Source: Pedobacter steynii
GTDB taxonomy: Bacteria > Bacteroidota > Bacteroidia > Sphingobacteriales > Sphingobacteriaceae
DNA length: 64,000 bases
Assembly (NCBI RefSeq): GCF_001721645.1
Contig: NZ_CP017141.1
Span: 2,852,001-2,916,000 of the forward strand
Direction: 5' to 3'
Shown: positions 1-8,750 of the stretch, piece by piece
Numbering within the stretch: the stretch's first letter is position 1
Layout: the number at the start of each line of letters is the position of its first letter
Translations under genes and position numbers: made by a program
Notes under the pieces: model-generated
What the model saw: the letters and a program-made list of their open reading frames with translations, nothing else
Told to the model about the DNA's origin: nothing
Database searches by the model: none

Positions 1-1
1 T

Positions 2-70
2 GAAATTTATATCAACATCCGTAATAATAAGATTAAAGCGAAAGTGGTTAAATTCCCTTTCTATAAATAA
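2..70 (+). CDS. gcvT: C-terminal end of glycine cleavage T protein (partial)
   Basis: An open frame enters from the left edge and stops at TAA 68-70. The 22 visible residues end in KAKVVKFPFYK, which resembles the usual C-terminus of Bacteroidota aminomethyltransferase GcvT (typically ending in a K-V-V-K-x-P-F-Y-K pattern). GcvT transfers the aminomethyl carbon of glycine to tetrahydrofolate. Only the tail is present, so the assignment rests on a short terminal match and is tentative. It is followed on the same strand by comB after a 27-base gap. Confidence 0.5.
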   Translation, partial: EIYINIRNNKIKAKVVKFPFYK

Positions 71-97
71 GCCAAGAAATTACCCTATAAATTGCCA

Positions 98-814
98 ATG
101 CCAAAAAGTATAGAAGTTTGTTTAACACCCGCACTACTTGATCTGTATGCTATAGAAGAAAGTATTGTGGTAGTCATTGATATTTTAAGAGCAACATCAT
201 CTATTGTTTATGGTATTGATAATGGTGCCAGTGCAATCATTCCTGTTTCACAGGTAGAAGATTGTCTGAACTATGCAAATCAGGGTTTTCTATTAGCTGC
301 AGAACGAAATGGAGAAGTGGTTGAAGGCTATGACTTCGGCAATTCTCCATTTTCCTATACTTCTGAAAAGGTAGCTGGTAAAACGATAGTGCTCACTACG
401 ACAAATGGAACCAAAGCGCTTCATCTGGCAAGAACAAGGGCACATCAGGTTGTGATTGGTTCCTTTCTGAACCTGGAATCACTATGCAACTGGCTGCGTA
501 GCCAACATAAAAATGTATTGCTGCTATGCGCTGGCTGGAAGGATAAATTCAATTTGGAAGATACCTTATTCGCCGGAGCGGTAGTCAACGAACTACGTAA
601 GGATTTCGCTCATTTTGACGATTCCTGTGTTGCTGCAGAAGATCTATACCTACTGGCTAAGGATGACTTGAGGAGTTACCTTCATAAATCTTCTCATAGC
701 CATCGTCTGGCAGAACTAAACATAGAGGAAGATGTGAAATTCTGTCTTCAGCTTAATATCTGCGAAGCCATCCCTGTATTATCGGGAGATGCACTTGTAG
801 CGATTAAGGCTTAG
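98..814 (+). CDS. comB: 2-phosphosulfolactate phosphatase family protein (ComB)
   Basis: A 238-residue protein of the ComB family, Mg-dependent 2-phosphosulfolactate phosphatases. The N-terminal segment (SIEVCLTPALL), the VVVIDILRATSSI segment near residues 25-37, the AERNGEVVEGYDFGNSP stretch near 68-84 and TTTNGTKAL near 100 are the conserved ComB signatures. Length is typical for the family. I place the start at the ATG at 98; a TTG two codons earlier is also in frame. Coenzyme M is not expected in this group, so the enzyme may act on a related phosphoester or in sulfolactate metabolism; this is inference. It converges with the patatin gene, and the two 3' ends overlap by 11 bases. Confidence 0.85.
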   Translation: MPKSIEVCLTPALLDLYAIEESIVVVIDILRATSSIVYGIDNGASAIIPVSQVEDCLNYANQGFLLAAERNGEVVEGYDFGNSPFSYTSEKVAGKTIVLTTTNGTKALHLARTRAHQVVIGSFLNLESLCNWLRSQHKNVLLLCAGWKDKFNLEDTLFAGAVVNELRKDFAHFDDSCVAAEDLYLLAKDDLRSYLHKSSHSHRLAELNIEEDVKFCLQLNICEAIPVLSGDALVAIKA

Positions 815-1595
815 GTGTCTTGAAATTATTGATCAGTTCCTGCAGGCTTTCGTTGGATTTGATCGTCTTCAATGCCTGTTCATAAGCAAGCCAATAAATG
901 GTTTCTGCTTTTTTCATATCAAAAGTACTGATGTCTCCCATTCCTTTAGGTTCCACTAATGCGTTGCAGAAGGAAACCTTTTGCTCCATATCTTTATTGA
1001 TGGACATTACGCCGGCTCTTTTCATCAGAGAAGAAATATTGGTGATTTTGTCGACGGTATTTAAGTGATTACAGGAAGAACCAATGATGTAGTCGCAATT
1101 GCTCAGTAATGGCTCTATAGGGAAATTATTTAAAATGCCCCCATCCACGTACATCTGATTGTTGATCATAATCGGTTTAAATATCCCGGGAATACAGCTG
1201 GACGCAAGCACAGCCCTAATCAAGGGGCCTTCAGTAAAATAGACCAGCTTTCCTTCACTAAAGTTTGTTGCTGCAATCGTAAGGGGTATTTTCAGATTTT
1301 CTATCTTATCTTCAGGAAGATGCTCTTTTAACAATTCTTCCACATGTTCGATATTGATCAGACCCAAAGATCCCAGTGCCGGTCTGATAAAACGCAACAG
1401 TTTTGCTTTGATGAAGATGTCCAGTCCTTGTTCCGGATCAATTCCTGAAGCATAAAAAGCTCCTGCAATAGAGCCTGCACTCGTTCCACTAATATGGCTG
1501 AAGGTAACGCCTGCATTTTTGAATGCCTTTAATACGCCTAAATGCGCAATTCCCCGAATGCCACCACCTGATAATACGATTCCTACTTTAGTCAT
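804..1595 (-). CDS. patatin-like phospholipase
   Basis: A 263-residue single-domain patatin/RssA-type serine hydrolase, predicted to cleave acyl esters of phospholipids. The oxyanion-hole loop SGGGIRG is at residues 9-15, the nucleophile elbow GTSAG has Ser39, and the second catalytic residue is Asp151 in VDGG. No signal peptide is visible, so a cytoplasmic or membrane-associated enzyme of the RssA/YchK type is likely. It lies just upstream of gldB in the reverse direction: gldB ends at 1613, 17 bases before this gene's ATG at 1595, so the two are probably cotranscribed. Substrate is not predictable from sequence. Confidence 0.88.
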   Translation of the reverse strand: MTKVGIVLSGGGIRGIAHLGVLKAFKNAGVTFSHISGTSAGSIAGAFYASGIDPEQGLDIFIKAKLLRFIRPALGSLGLINIEHVEELLKEHLPEDKIENLKIPLTIAATNFSEGKLVYFTEGPLIRAVLASSCIPGIFKPIMINNQMYVDGGILNNFPIEPLLSNCDYIIGSSCNHLNTVDKITNISSLMKRAGVMSINKDMEQKVSFCNALVEPKGMGDISTFDMKKAETIYWLAYEQALKTIKSNESLQELINNFKTPKP

Positions 1596-1612
1596 AAGGT
1601 TAAATTCTTTTG

Positions 1613-2728
1613 CTATTTAGGCTTATATTTTGACATGTTCAATATTTTTTGAGGATCTTTTTCTGTCATTAACTGTTGCAGACTAGTCCCTTTATTCTCT
1701 TGCATATATTTTTTTATCATTTGCCAGCCCATCCAAACACCTAATTTCGGTGCGGACTCATTTTTTTCTCCCAGTCCTGGTGTAAAAGGGCCTTCAGCCA
1801 GAAATACCTGGATCTTTTGATAATCTGTTTCAAACAACAGGTTGTTCTGAAGTAAATACGCCCAGATGTCTTTTTCATAAGTTTTGCACCATTCCAGCTG
1901 AGATCTGGTGTATCCTATTTTGATTGAATCTGGCACTTCATCCGCCAGTACCTGATCCATAAAATAAAGAATTTTTCCGTTTTGGACCATCTTTGATAAT
2001 AAGGTGCGATCTTCATCCCGCTCCGGAAAAAGCTCCTCCCTGGCATAGGTCTCGGTTATTCTTGGAACCACATATTCCGGGCTGAAACGACGGGAAAGGT
2101 AAGCAGGTACACTCTGAACAATGGCTCCGTAGAACTTGCTGTTCCTGCCCAGAAACATGTCGAGTCCGACGCCTATGTAATCGTCGCCAATGGGGGTTTG
2201 TACGGCAAACCCGGAAACAAAGGAAATGACCTTAGGAGTCTTAACATTAGGATAATAGTGTTTAATGTATCTGAACGTTTGTGTCAGGTCCTTTTCAATT
2301 CCGCTCATATCTTTAAATACGCTGTCTGCCTCTTTGTTTAAATCTGTATAGGCCTGATCATGATACAAGGTGGAGAGAATTTCTGTATTGCTATAAGTCG
2401 GATCACCTACCATTCGATGTACATAATCATCGTAGAATGATCCGTATTTTTGCTGAAGTAATTTATCCGTTTGCTGCAGGTCTTTTGTTTTTCCATTGTA
2501 AAGATCCTGATCAAACCTGGCTATCTTTAGCTCCAGGTTGATGTCACTTACATTAGGTTTGCTGCCCTGCTTACAGGAAAACAACAAGGGTATGCTACCC
2601 GTTAAAAGTAAGAGAAAGGCTCCTGATGGTCTGCTTGCCCGGTTCCGGTTGTTAACCGCTGATGAAAAAAAAGCCGCTATAGAAAGAAAAAATAGATAGA
2701 TTTGGCTGGATTTTACGTTGTATATCAT
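1613..2728 (-). CDS. gldB: gliding motility lipoprotein GldB homologue
   Basis: A 371-residue lipoprotein matching the GldB family: the N-terminal ARFDQDLY segment, the central FVSGFAVQTPIGDDYIGVGL region and the FLAEGPFTPGLGEKNESAP segment are typical. The lipobox is LLFSC with Cys52. GldB is essential for gliding in Flavobacterium, but homologues occur in non-gliding Sphingobacteriaceae where its role is unclear. The region before the lipobox is unusually long, with one hydrophobic stretch at residues 10-24, a basic NNRNRASR linker and a second hydrophobic stretch. No in-frame ATG, GTG or TTG exists between the chosen ATG and the lipobox that would shorten it sensibly. A TATATTTG element ends only 6 bases upstream of the ATG. 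Confidence 0.85.
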   Translation of the reverse strand: MIYNVKSSQIYLFFLSIAAFFSSAVNNRNRASRPSGAFLLLLTGSIPLLFSCKQGSKPNVSDINLELKIARFDQDLYNGKTKDLQQTDKLLQQKYGSFYDDYVHRMVGDPTYSNTEILSTLYHDQAYTDLNKEADSVFKDMSGIEKDLTQTFRYIKHYYPNVKTPKVISFVSGFAVQTPIGDDYIGVGLDMFLGRNSKFYGAIVQSVPAYLSRRFSPEYVVPRITETYAREELFPERDEDRTLLSKMVQNGKILYFMDQVLADEVPDSIKIGYTRSQLEWCKTYEKDIWAYLLQNNLLFETDYQKIQVFLAEGPFTPGLGEKNESAPKLGVWMGWQMIKKYMQENKGTSLQQLMTEKDPQKILNMSKYKPK

Positions 2729-2734
2729 TTATAG

Positions 2735-2742
2735 CAAATATA
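2735..2742 (-). promoter_or_regulatory. candidate -7 promoter element of gldB
   Basis: The reverse strand reads TATATTTG, an exact match to the Bacteroidota TAnnTTTG -7 element. It ends 6 bases before the gldB ATG, so the transcript would be nearly leaderless. No good TTTG is seen 19 bases further upstream. Confidence 0.4.
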
Positions 2743-2784
2743 AACAGATCCGAAAGGAAAATGGCATAAACTTATAGCTCAAAA

Positions 2785-3453
2785 ATGAAAAGATACCTTA
2801 CTTTACTCCTATTACTTTTATCCGGTCAGCTTTTTGCTCAGGAGGCCGGTTCTCCATATTATGGCTTCAGATTAGGTTTAACAGCACATCCCACCCTGGG
2901 GTGGGTAAAACCTGAGGTCGGAAAAAACGACGGGATTGCCTTGGGCTTTTCCTACGGTTTAATGGGCGATTTTAATTTCGCGGAAAACTATTCCTTTGCC
3001 ACGGGATTAACCATCACTACGATTAATGGAAAGAGCACGGAGATTAACCCTGGGGCCTTTCATCCGGCCGGAGATCCAACTCTTTTAGATTATGAGTTGA
3101 GGTATAGGTTGCAGTATGTGGAAGTTCCTTTGACCATAAAATTAAAGACCAATAAAATTGGTGATTTAAGGTGGTACGGACAATTTGGTCTCTCTAATGA
3201 TTTTAACATCGGAGCGAAGCAAAATGCATCTCAGGCAGGGACAAAAATTGCAGATGGGAAAAATATCTCTGACTATACCCGTTTTTACCGTGCCGGATTG
3301 ATTGTCGGTGCAGGGGGAGAATATGATCTTGACGACCGGACCAGCCTTGCCATAGGCCTGACTTTTAATAATGGCTTTACCAATATTATCAAAGATGGCG
3401 ATAGAAAAGCTAAGAACCACTTTGTTGGCATTAACATAGGTGTTTTCTTTTAA
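2785..3453 (+). CDS. outer-membrane beta-barrel protein (PorT-like)
   Basis: A 222-residue exported protein with a clear signal peptide (hydrophobic residues 5-12, cleavage probably after LFAQ at about 19). The mature part alternates hydrophobic and polar residues with several aromatic ends and finishes in VGINIGVFF, a typical barrel C-terminus. It fits the small PorT/opacity-type barrels of Bacteroidota. It is divergent from gldB and lies 19 bases before nadE on the same strand, so it probably shares a transcript with nadE. Function is not predictable. Confidence 0.75.
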   Translation: MKRYLTLLLLLLSGQLFAQEAGSPYYGFRLGLTAHPTLGWVKPEVGKNDGIALGFSYGLMGDFNFAENYSFATGLTITTINGKSTEINPGAFHPAGDPTLLDYELRYRLQYVEVPLTIKLKTNKIGDLRWYGQFGLSNDFNIGAKQNASQAGTKIADGKNISDYTRFYRAGLIVGAGGEYDLDDRTSLAIGLTFNNGFTNIIKDGDRKAKNHFVGINIGVFF

Positions 3454-3472
3454 AGAATTTTAATAATAAGAC

Positions 3473-5113
3473 ATGAATATTGCACTCGCACAGCTCAATT
3501 ATCATATTGGGAATTTTGAATACAATACCAAAAAAATAATAGACCACATTAGCCTGGCGAAGGCAAAAGGAGCAGACCTGGTTGTGTTTGCGGAGCTTGC
3601 GGTTTGTGGTTATCCTGCCCGTGATTTTCTGGAGTTCGATGAGTTCATAGAATTGTGTGAAACTGCTGCAAGAGAAATTGCCTGTAGTTGTCAGGGGATC
3701 GCCTGTATTATCGGTTTGCCTGTAAAAAATGATGTGCTCGCAGGTAAAGACCTGTATAATGCTGCGTATTTTATTGAAGATGGTCAAATCAGAAATATTG
3801 TGAAGAAGGCTTTATTGCCTACCTATGATGTGTTTGATGAGTACCGTTATTTTGAACCTGCCAGTCATTTTGAATGTATCAGTTTTAAAGGCAAAAAAAT
3901 TGCGCTGACCATTTGTGAAGACCTTTGGAACATTAATAATAATCCTTTATATGTTTCTTCTCCGATGGACGAACTGATTCGTCAGAAGCCGGATCTGATG
4001 ATTAACATTGCAGCCTCTCCGTTTTCTTATTGCCATGATGATGAAAGAGTTGTGGTGTTGTCTGATAATGCTAAAAAATATAAGTTACCGTTGTTATATG
4101 TGAATCAGGTTGGTGCTCAAACGGAGATCATCTTTGATGGTGGTTCTATGGTGTTTGATAAACAGGGCAAGCTGCTGGATGAAATGCCTTATTTTAAAGA
4201 AGAACTTCGCGTCTATGAAATGGAAGACGATCAGTTCAGAGGATATACACCTATTGAACATCAGGCTGCTCCGGATATTGAAGTCATCCATGAAGCACTG
4301 ATTTTAGGCATTAAAGATTACTTTTCTAAATCTGGTTTCAGCAAGGCAGTACTGGGGCTTTCAGGTGGAATAGATTCAGCTATTGTTTGTGCATTGGCTT
4401 GTCGTGCTTTAGGACCAGAGAATGTTATGGCTGTATTGATGCCTTCCAAATATTCTTCGGATCATTCGATTCAGGATGCGCTTGACCTGGTTAAAAATAT
4501 TGGCTGTAAACATGAGATCATTCCAATCAAAGAGGCTGCAGATGCTTTTGATCAGATGATGGCTCCGGCTTTTAGCGGCTTGCCTTTTAACCTGACAGAG
4601 GAAAATATTCAGGCCAGGTGCAGAGGGATTATAGTGATGGCGATGTCGAATAAATTTGGTTATATATTGTTGAATACTTCTAATAAAAGCGAATGTGCGG
4701 TGGGGTATGGTACGCTGTATGGAGACATGTGTGGTGCAATAGGTGTGATTGGCGATGTGTATAAAACACAGGTTTACCAGCTGGCTGCCTATATCAATAA
4801 AGACGGGATTGTGATTCCGGAGAACTCAATTATTAAACCGCCTTCTGCAGAACTGCGGCCCGGGCAAAAGGATTCCGATTCCTTGCCTGATTATGATATT
4901 CTGGATAAAATTCTATTCCAGTACATTGAACTGAAAAAAAGCTCGTCTGCAATTATTGCACAGGGTTATGACGAAGCATTGGTAAGAAGGATTATTAAAA
5001 TGGTAAATACGGCGGAATTTAAGCGTTATCAGACTCCGCCGATTTTAAGGGTATCGCCTAAAGCATTTGGAATGGGCAGAAGAATGCCTATTGTTGGGAA
5101 ATATCTTTCTTAA
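3473..5113 (+). CDS. nadE: glutamine-dependent NAD+ synthetase
   Basis: A 546-residue two-domain enzyme that makes NAD+ from deamido-NAD+ using ammonia released from glutamine. Residues 1-260 form the nitrilase-type glutaminase domain with the nucleophile Cys148 in TICEDLW. Residues 270-546 form the ATP-pyrophosphatase domain with the PP-loop SGGIDS at 297-302. NTSNKSECAVGYGTLYGD (about residues 401-418) is the conserved NAD synthetase segment. Length is typical of the bacterial glutamine-dependent form. The 3' end overlaps the convergent VOC gene by 4 bases. It is the last step of NAD biosynthesis and cytoplasmic. Confidence 0.97.
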   Translation: MNIALAQLNYHIGNFEYNTKKIIDHISLAKAKGADLVVFAELAVCGYPARDFLEFDEFIELCETAAREIACSCQGIACIIGLPVKNDVLAGKDLYNAAYFIEDGQIRNIVKKALLPTYDVFDEYRYFEPASHFECISFKGKKIALTICEDLWNINNNPLYVSSPMDELIRQKPDLMINIAASPFSYCHDDERVVVLSDNAKKYKLPLLYVNQVGAQTEIIFDGGSMVFDKQGKLLDEMPYFKEELRVYEMEDDQFRGYTPIEHQAAPDIEVIHEALILGIKDYFSKSGFSKAVLGLSGGIDSAIVCALACRALGPENVMAVLMPSKYSSDHSIQDALDLVKNIGCKHEIIPIKEAADAFDQMMAPAFSGLPFNLTEENIQARCRGIIVMAMSNKFGYILLNTSNKSECAVGYGTLYGDMCGAIGVIGDVYKTQVYQLAAYINKDGIVIPENSIIKPPSAELRPGQKDSDSLPDYDILDKILFQYIELKKSSSAIIAQGYDEALVRRIIKMVNTAEFKRYQTPPILRVSPKAFGMGRRMPIVGKYLS

Positions 5114-5490
5114 GACTTTAGGGAGGTGATCCACCATACGTTACCTGTGGTATCTTTAACACCGCAGGTACGTCCATATTCCTTATCGGAAAGTTCCATC
5201 ACGGTTGTTGCACCTGCTTCAATGGCTTTATGGAAACGCTCATCCGCGTTGTCTACGTAGATAAACAAATTCGATACCGCAACTCCCCAGGACCCAACTG
5301 CGTCGCAATACATAATGGTGCTGCCTGAAATCTGTGCTTCTCCGTGCATTAGTAAGCCGCTCTGGTCTACCCGCTGATGCTGCTGGGTAACCTCTGCATC
5401 AAATACTTTTTTTATAAAGTCTGTAAACTTCTGAGCGCCTTCCAGCATAAGATATGGCATTACTGCCTGATGTTGTCTTGGAGTATTCAT
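5110..5490 (-). CDS. VOC/glyoxalase-like protein (PhnB type)
   Basis: A 126-residue vicinal-oxygen-chelate fold protein of the PhnB-like group. The two beta-alpha-beta-beta-beta modules are recognisable: MPYLMLEGAQKFTDFIKKVF at the start and NLFIYVDNADERFHKAIEAGA in the second half, ending with DTTGNVWWI. Such proteins bind small molecules or metals, but substrates are mostly unknown. I use the ATG at 5490 instead of an upstream in-frame start at 5520, because a TACATTTG -7 element at 5518-5525 overlaps the latter. It stands between nadE and an AraC regulator with no obvious functional link. Confidence 0.8.
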   Translation of the reverse strand: MNTPRQHQAVMPYLMLEGAQKFTDFIKKVFDAEVTQQHQRVDQSGLLMHGEAQISGSTIMYCDAVGSWGVAVSNLFIYVDNADERFHKAIEAGATTVMELSDKEYGRTCGVKDTTGNVWWITSLKS

Positions 5491-5517
5491 AATGTTATTA
5501 TTTAATGAGTTATACCA

Positions 5518-5525
5518 CAAATGTA
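5518..5525 (-). promoter_or_regulatory. candidate -7 promoter element of the VOC gene
   Basis: The reverse strand reads TACATTTG, an exact TAnnTTTG. It lies 27 bases upstream of the ATG at 5490 and supports that start. The -33 region shows only TTTTCG at the expected distance. Confidence 0.4.
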
Positions 5526-5565
5526 GGTTTGGGTCATGAACGAAAATTGGAAAAACACGACATTC

Positions 5566-6378
5566 TTAAGCCGTGATCCATTTTGTTCCTTCCGCATTTC
5601 CGGAGAAATAAACTCCCGGGTGATGTCCGGAGAATTCTTTGAAATCGTGGATAAAATGAGATTGGTCATAATAGCCACAATCATAGGCGATATCTGTCAG
5701 AGAAAGGAATTCCTTTTCAGGATACTTGCGCAAGGCAGTTTGAAATCTGATGATTCTGGTAAAGAGTTTAGGGCTAAAGCCTGCGTGTTCTTTAAAATTT
5801 CGTTGAAACTGACGGATAGACAGAAAACTGTCATCAGCCAGACGCTGCACATTACTTCTTCCGTCTGTGTTGATGATCTGCCGGATGGTTTCTGAAATTC
5901 CGTTATTCCGGGTTTTGCGTTGTGTGAGTTTCGATTCCAGATACTGACTGATGATTGCAACTCTCGTCTTGTTATCGGGAGCAAGCACCATTTTTTCTTC
6001 CAGCTCTTTTCCTGCCGCCCCTAAGATAGTTCCGGTATCAACCATCTCATTCGTCAGGGCAAGAGCTGGGATATCAAACAATTCAGGTAGGGCAAAAGGA
6101 TAAAGGTAGACCCCGAATATGCCAAAATGATTGTTAATTGAAAATCGCCTGAATTCCTGTGAAGGCCCCGATATCCCGGAGGAAAAAGAGGGAACTTGCT
6201 GATTATTATTTAGTAACTCATCAAAAACGCCCTGATAATGAAAAACCATTTCTATGCATCCATCTGCCATTGTGCGGTGGATGTAAGGTACTCCTTCGAA
6301 ATTTTCCATTTCCAATACCCAGAAACAACGGACCAGGCCGGCTAGTTTTTCTGAAGGAGCAATGCTGAAGTATTTCAT
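5566..6378 (-). CDS. AraC-family transcriptional regulator
   Basis: A 270-residue regulator. The C-terminal third carries the two AraC helix-turn-helix motifs: LADDSFLSIRQFQRNFKEHAG (about 180-200) and LTDIAYDCGYYDQSHFIHDFK (about 228-248), followed by the usual G-H-x-P end. The N-terminal 150 residues match the small-ligand domain found in Bacteroidota AraC proteins that begins with a P-x-x-x-L-x-x-x-V-R-C-F-W pattern. The ligand and targets cannot be read from the sequence. It is 33 bases downstream of lnt in the same direction and may be read from lnt or from a weak TAACTTTA element in that gap. Confidence 0.88.
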   Translation of the reverse strand: MKYFSIAPSEKLAGLVRCFWVLEMENFEGVPYIHRTMADGCIEMVFHYQGVFDELLNNNQQVPSFSSGISGPSQEFRRFSINNHFGIFGVYLYPFALPELFDIPALALTNEMVDTGTILGAAGKELEEKMVLAPDNKTRVAIISQYLESKLTQRKTRNNGISETIRQIINTDGRSNVQRLADDSFLSIRQFQRNFKEHAGFSPKLFTRIIRFQTALRKYPEKEFLSLTDIAYDCGYYDQSHFIHDFKEFSGHHPGVYFSGNAEGTKWITA

Positions 6379-6411
6379 AAAAGATAAGCCTCAACATAAA
6401 GTTAATGATTT

Positions 6412-8034
6412 TTAGGAAGCCTTTTTAACCCATTTTCTATAGGGGATAATTAACGCCAATAAAACTGCACTGAGGGAGAACAGCTTTGCAATAAGGTCGC
6501 CATTTTCTACGTAAAAAGTAAGATCGCTATTCAGATTGAGGTCTGCTTTTAATGCAGTCCGTGTCCACCACTTGCTTTGTTTTACCAGGTCCCCTTTCTG
6601 GTCGATAAAACCGGAAATTCCCGTATTGGCTGAACGGACCACCCACCTTCTGGTTTCTATGGCTCGTAATTTGGCGTATAACAGATGCTGGTCTTTTCCT
6701 GAGGTATTTCCCCACCAGCCATCATTGGTGATAATGGCGATGAACTGAGCGCCCTCCTTTACAGACTTACCAATCCAGTCGCCCCAAAGGGATTCATAAC
6801 AAATCACTGGTGCAACACCAATGCCGCTTTGTGCATACATAACTGCAGGATTTTCCTGCCACCCCCAGCCGCTTACCGTACCACCCAGCTGAGCAAATAC
6901 CGGCTTCAGAAAAGCCAGGGCATTTGGAAAAGGCATTTTTTCTACACCAGGAACAAGCTTTGATTTGTGATAGAACTGTACGTTTGCGGAGTTCTCTACC
7001 TGCATCGCGGTATTGAAATTATCATAATAGACCCCGCTGTTTTCATCGAATTTCGCACTGATCGTCTTTGCAGAATGATATTGTTTAACACTTTCAATGC
7101 CGGTAATTAGTGTTCCGTTTTTATATTTTGAAAGGAAATCCTGAAGCTGTGTAAAGTCCGGATTGCTTCTGATACGGTCCTCATCGCTGTAGTTCGGAAT
7201 TGCTGTTTCCGGCCAGATGAAGTATTCTGTATTGGGTTGTCCGACAGAATCCGAAAGTCGGCTTAATGTGCGCATTTGCTCCTGAGGAGAAATGCCACCG
7301 AGTTTCTCATAAGGATCAATGTTGGGCTGCACAGTGACCACATTTACCGGGACAACTTTTTCCTCGTAATCGGCATATCTGGTCAATGAAGAAATAATCG
7401 GTAACAGAATTACCAGGGTAAGCGGAATCAGCGGCCTGAATTTAAGGTATCCCATCTGGGATCTGAAAGCCTGATAAGCTTCAAACGCAAGTATATTACT
7501 AATCAGTATCCACAATGAACCACCATACACCCCGGTATACTCATACCATTGTACCAGCTGATGACTGGTTGCAAAACCATTTCCAAGGGTCATCCATGGA
7601 AAGGCCAGATCCCAGGTTTGGTGCAGGTATTCCATACTGATCCAGAAACTGATGAGCCCCGCATAAGCTATCCATTTAGAGGTGTACCTGCTCAAACGGT
7701 AATATAGCCAGAAAGTGAAGGTCATCAGTAAGGCCCCTAAACCATATGGAATAAGGGATATGAGAAAGGCGACAAAAGCACTGTTATAAGCGCTGATTGC
7801 ATTATAAACCCAATATATGCAGGCAGTATTCCAAATAAGGAAGGTTAAACCTGCCGTTAAAAAAACACGTTTTCCTTTTTTCTCTTTTTCACCGTTACTG
7901 ATTTGTTTGATGGCGATAAGTAAAGGAACCATAGCCAATAGTAAAAGGGGAGCGGTATAGGGTATGGGAGGCCATGCCAACCACATTAAGAATGCGCTTG
8001 ACAAAGCCAGGAGCGTCGTGTTTTTTAAATTCAT
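6412..8034 (-). CDS. lnt: apolipoprotein N-acyltransferase
   Basis: A 540-residue inner-membrane enzyme that adds the third acyl chain to the N-terminal cysteine of lipoproteins. The first 215 residues contain about six membrane segments, followed by a periplasmic nitrilase-type domain and a last membrane segment near residues 515-535. The catalytic triad is visible: Glu276 in WPETA, Lys357 in YHKSKL and Cys412 in VICYESLWG. It closes the run rsmI-SHOCT-lnt, with 28 bases between it and the SHOCT gene. A DUF4105 protein at 59.2-60.4 kb may duplicate this activity. Confidence 0.93.
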   Translation of the reverse strand: MNLKNTTLLALSSAFLMWLAWPPIPYTAPLLLLAMVPLLIAIKQISNGEKEKKGKRVFLTAGLTFLIWNTACIYWVYNAISAYNSAFVAFLISLIPYGLGALLMTFTFWLYYRLSRYTSKWIAYAGLISFWISMEYLHQTWDLAFPWMTLGNGFATSHQLVQWYEYTGVYGGSLWILISNILAFEAYQAFRSQMGYLKFRPLIPLTLVILLPIISSLTRYADYEEKVVPVNVVTVQPNIDPYEKLGGISPQEQMRTLSRLSDSVGQPNTEYFIWPETAIPNYSDEDRIRSNPDFTQLQDFLSKYKNGTLITGIESVKQYHSAKTISAKFDENSGVYYDNFNTAMQVENSANVQFYHKSKLVPGVEKMPFPNALAFLKPVFAQLGGTVSGWGWQENPAVMYAQSGIGVAPVICYESLWGDWIGKSVKEGAQFIAIITNDGWWGNTSGKDQHLLYAKLRAIETRRWVVRSANTGISGFIDQKGDLVKQSKWWTRTALKADLNLNSDLTFYVENGDLIAKLFSLSAVLLALIIPYRKWVKKAS

Positions 8035-8062
8035 TGGGGGTGTTATCGTGCTGCTTTATGAA

Positions 8063-8713
8063 TTAGAAATTGTCTAGTACGTCTGCTTTTTTCGCCTCGT
8101 ATTCTTCAAGGGTAATCAGCTGTTTATCGTACAAGGTTTTTAATTTTCTTAGTTTGATGGTTGTTTCATCTTCGGGCTCTTCTACCGGAGCTGGGGGGAT
8201 AACAGGAGCAGGGGGAACGAATGCTACCGGCTCTTCCACTACTTTAGGCTCAGGAATGGTATTTACGGTTACTGGAGAAGTGGAAGAGCGTCTTTCTTCC
8301 AGTTCGATCTGGCGTTGCTGCTCTTTAAACTCTGCCAGTTGTTCGTGTGCTGCCTGATATAATTTGCGGGCCTGTACTTTAGGAATGTATTCTGTAATGA
8401 TGTTTTCTCCATGTGTAGGCACGCAGATAAATTTAGAACCAAATATTTCTTCTTTAAAAGAGATCTCTTTGATGGTCTTCCAGGAGATGTCTTTAAAATT
8501 CATAGTGATTCCAAAATTGCCTGGCTCACAATAGAAAATACGTTTGTTACTTACGGCAATGCAGGTCGGAAGCAGATTTACAGCTGGTCTTTTTTGTACC
8601 GCCATATAGATCAGTTCTTCATTTGCGCTGAGCATGTCATTTAATTTTCCCAACACTTTTTCAACAGCCTTAGGATCTTGTTCGTCACTTAAAAATCTAT
8701 CTATTAATATCAT
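8063..8713 (-). CDS. PH-like and SHOCT domain protein
   Basis: A 216-residue cytoplasmic protein. Residues 30-130 look like a bacterial pleckstrin-homology domain (YMAVQKRPAV, ISNKRIFYCE-like strand pattern, then FGSKFICVPTHGENII). Residues 140-185 are a proline- and glutamate-rich linker with repeated P-x-P and VEEP motifs. The last 32 residues (LRKLKTLYDKQLITLEEYEAK) are a typical SHOCT domain, a short helix hairpin often at the ends of membrane-associated proteins. It sits between rsmI and lnt in the same direction. Function is not known. Confidence 0.75.
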   Translation of the reverse strand: MILIDRFLSDEQDPKAVEKVLGKLNDMLSANEELIYMAVQKRPAVNLLPTCIAVSNKRIFYCEPGNFGITMNFKDISWKTIKEISFKEEIFGSKFICVPTHGENIITEYIPKVQARKLYQAAHEQLAEFKEQQRQIELEERRSSTSPVTVNTIPEPKVVEEPVAFVPPAPVIPPAPVEEPEDETTIKLRKLKTLYDKQLITLEEYEAKKADVLDNF

Positions 8714-8750
8714 GTTAATGCTTTTTATATCATACTATCAAAAATTGAAC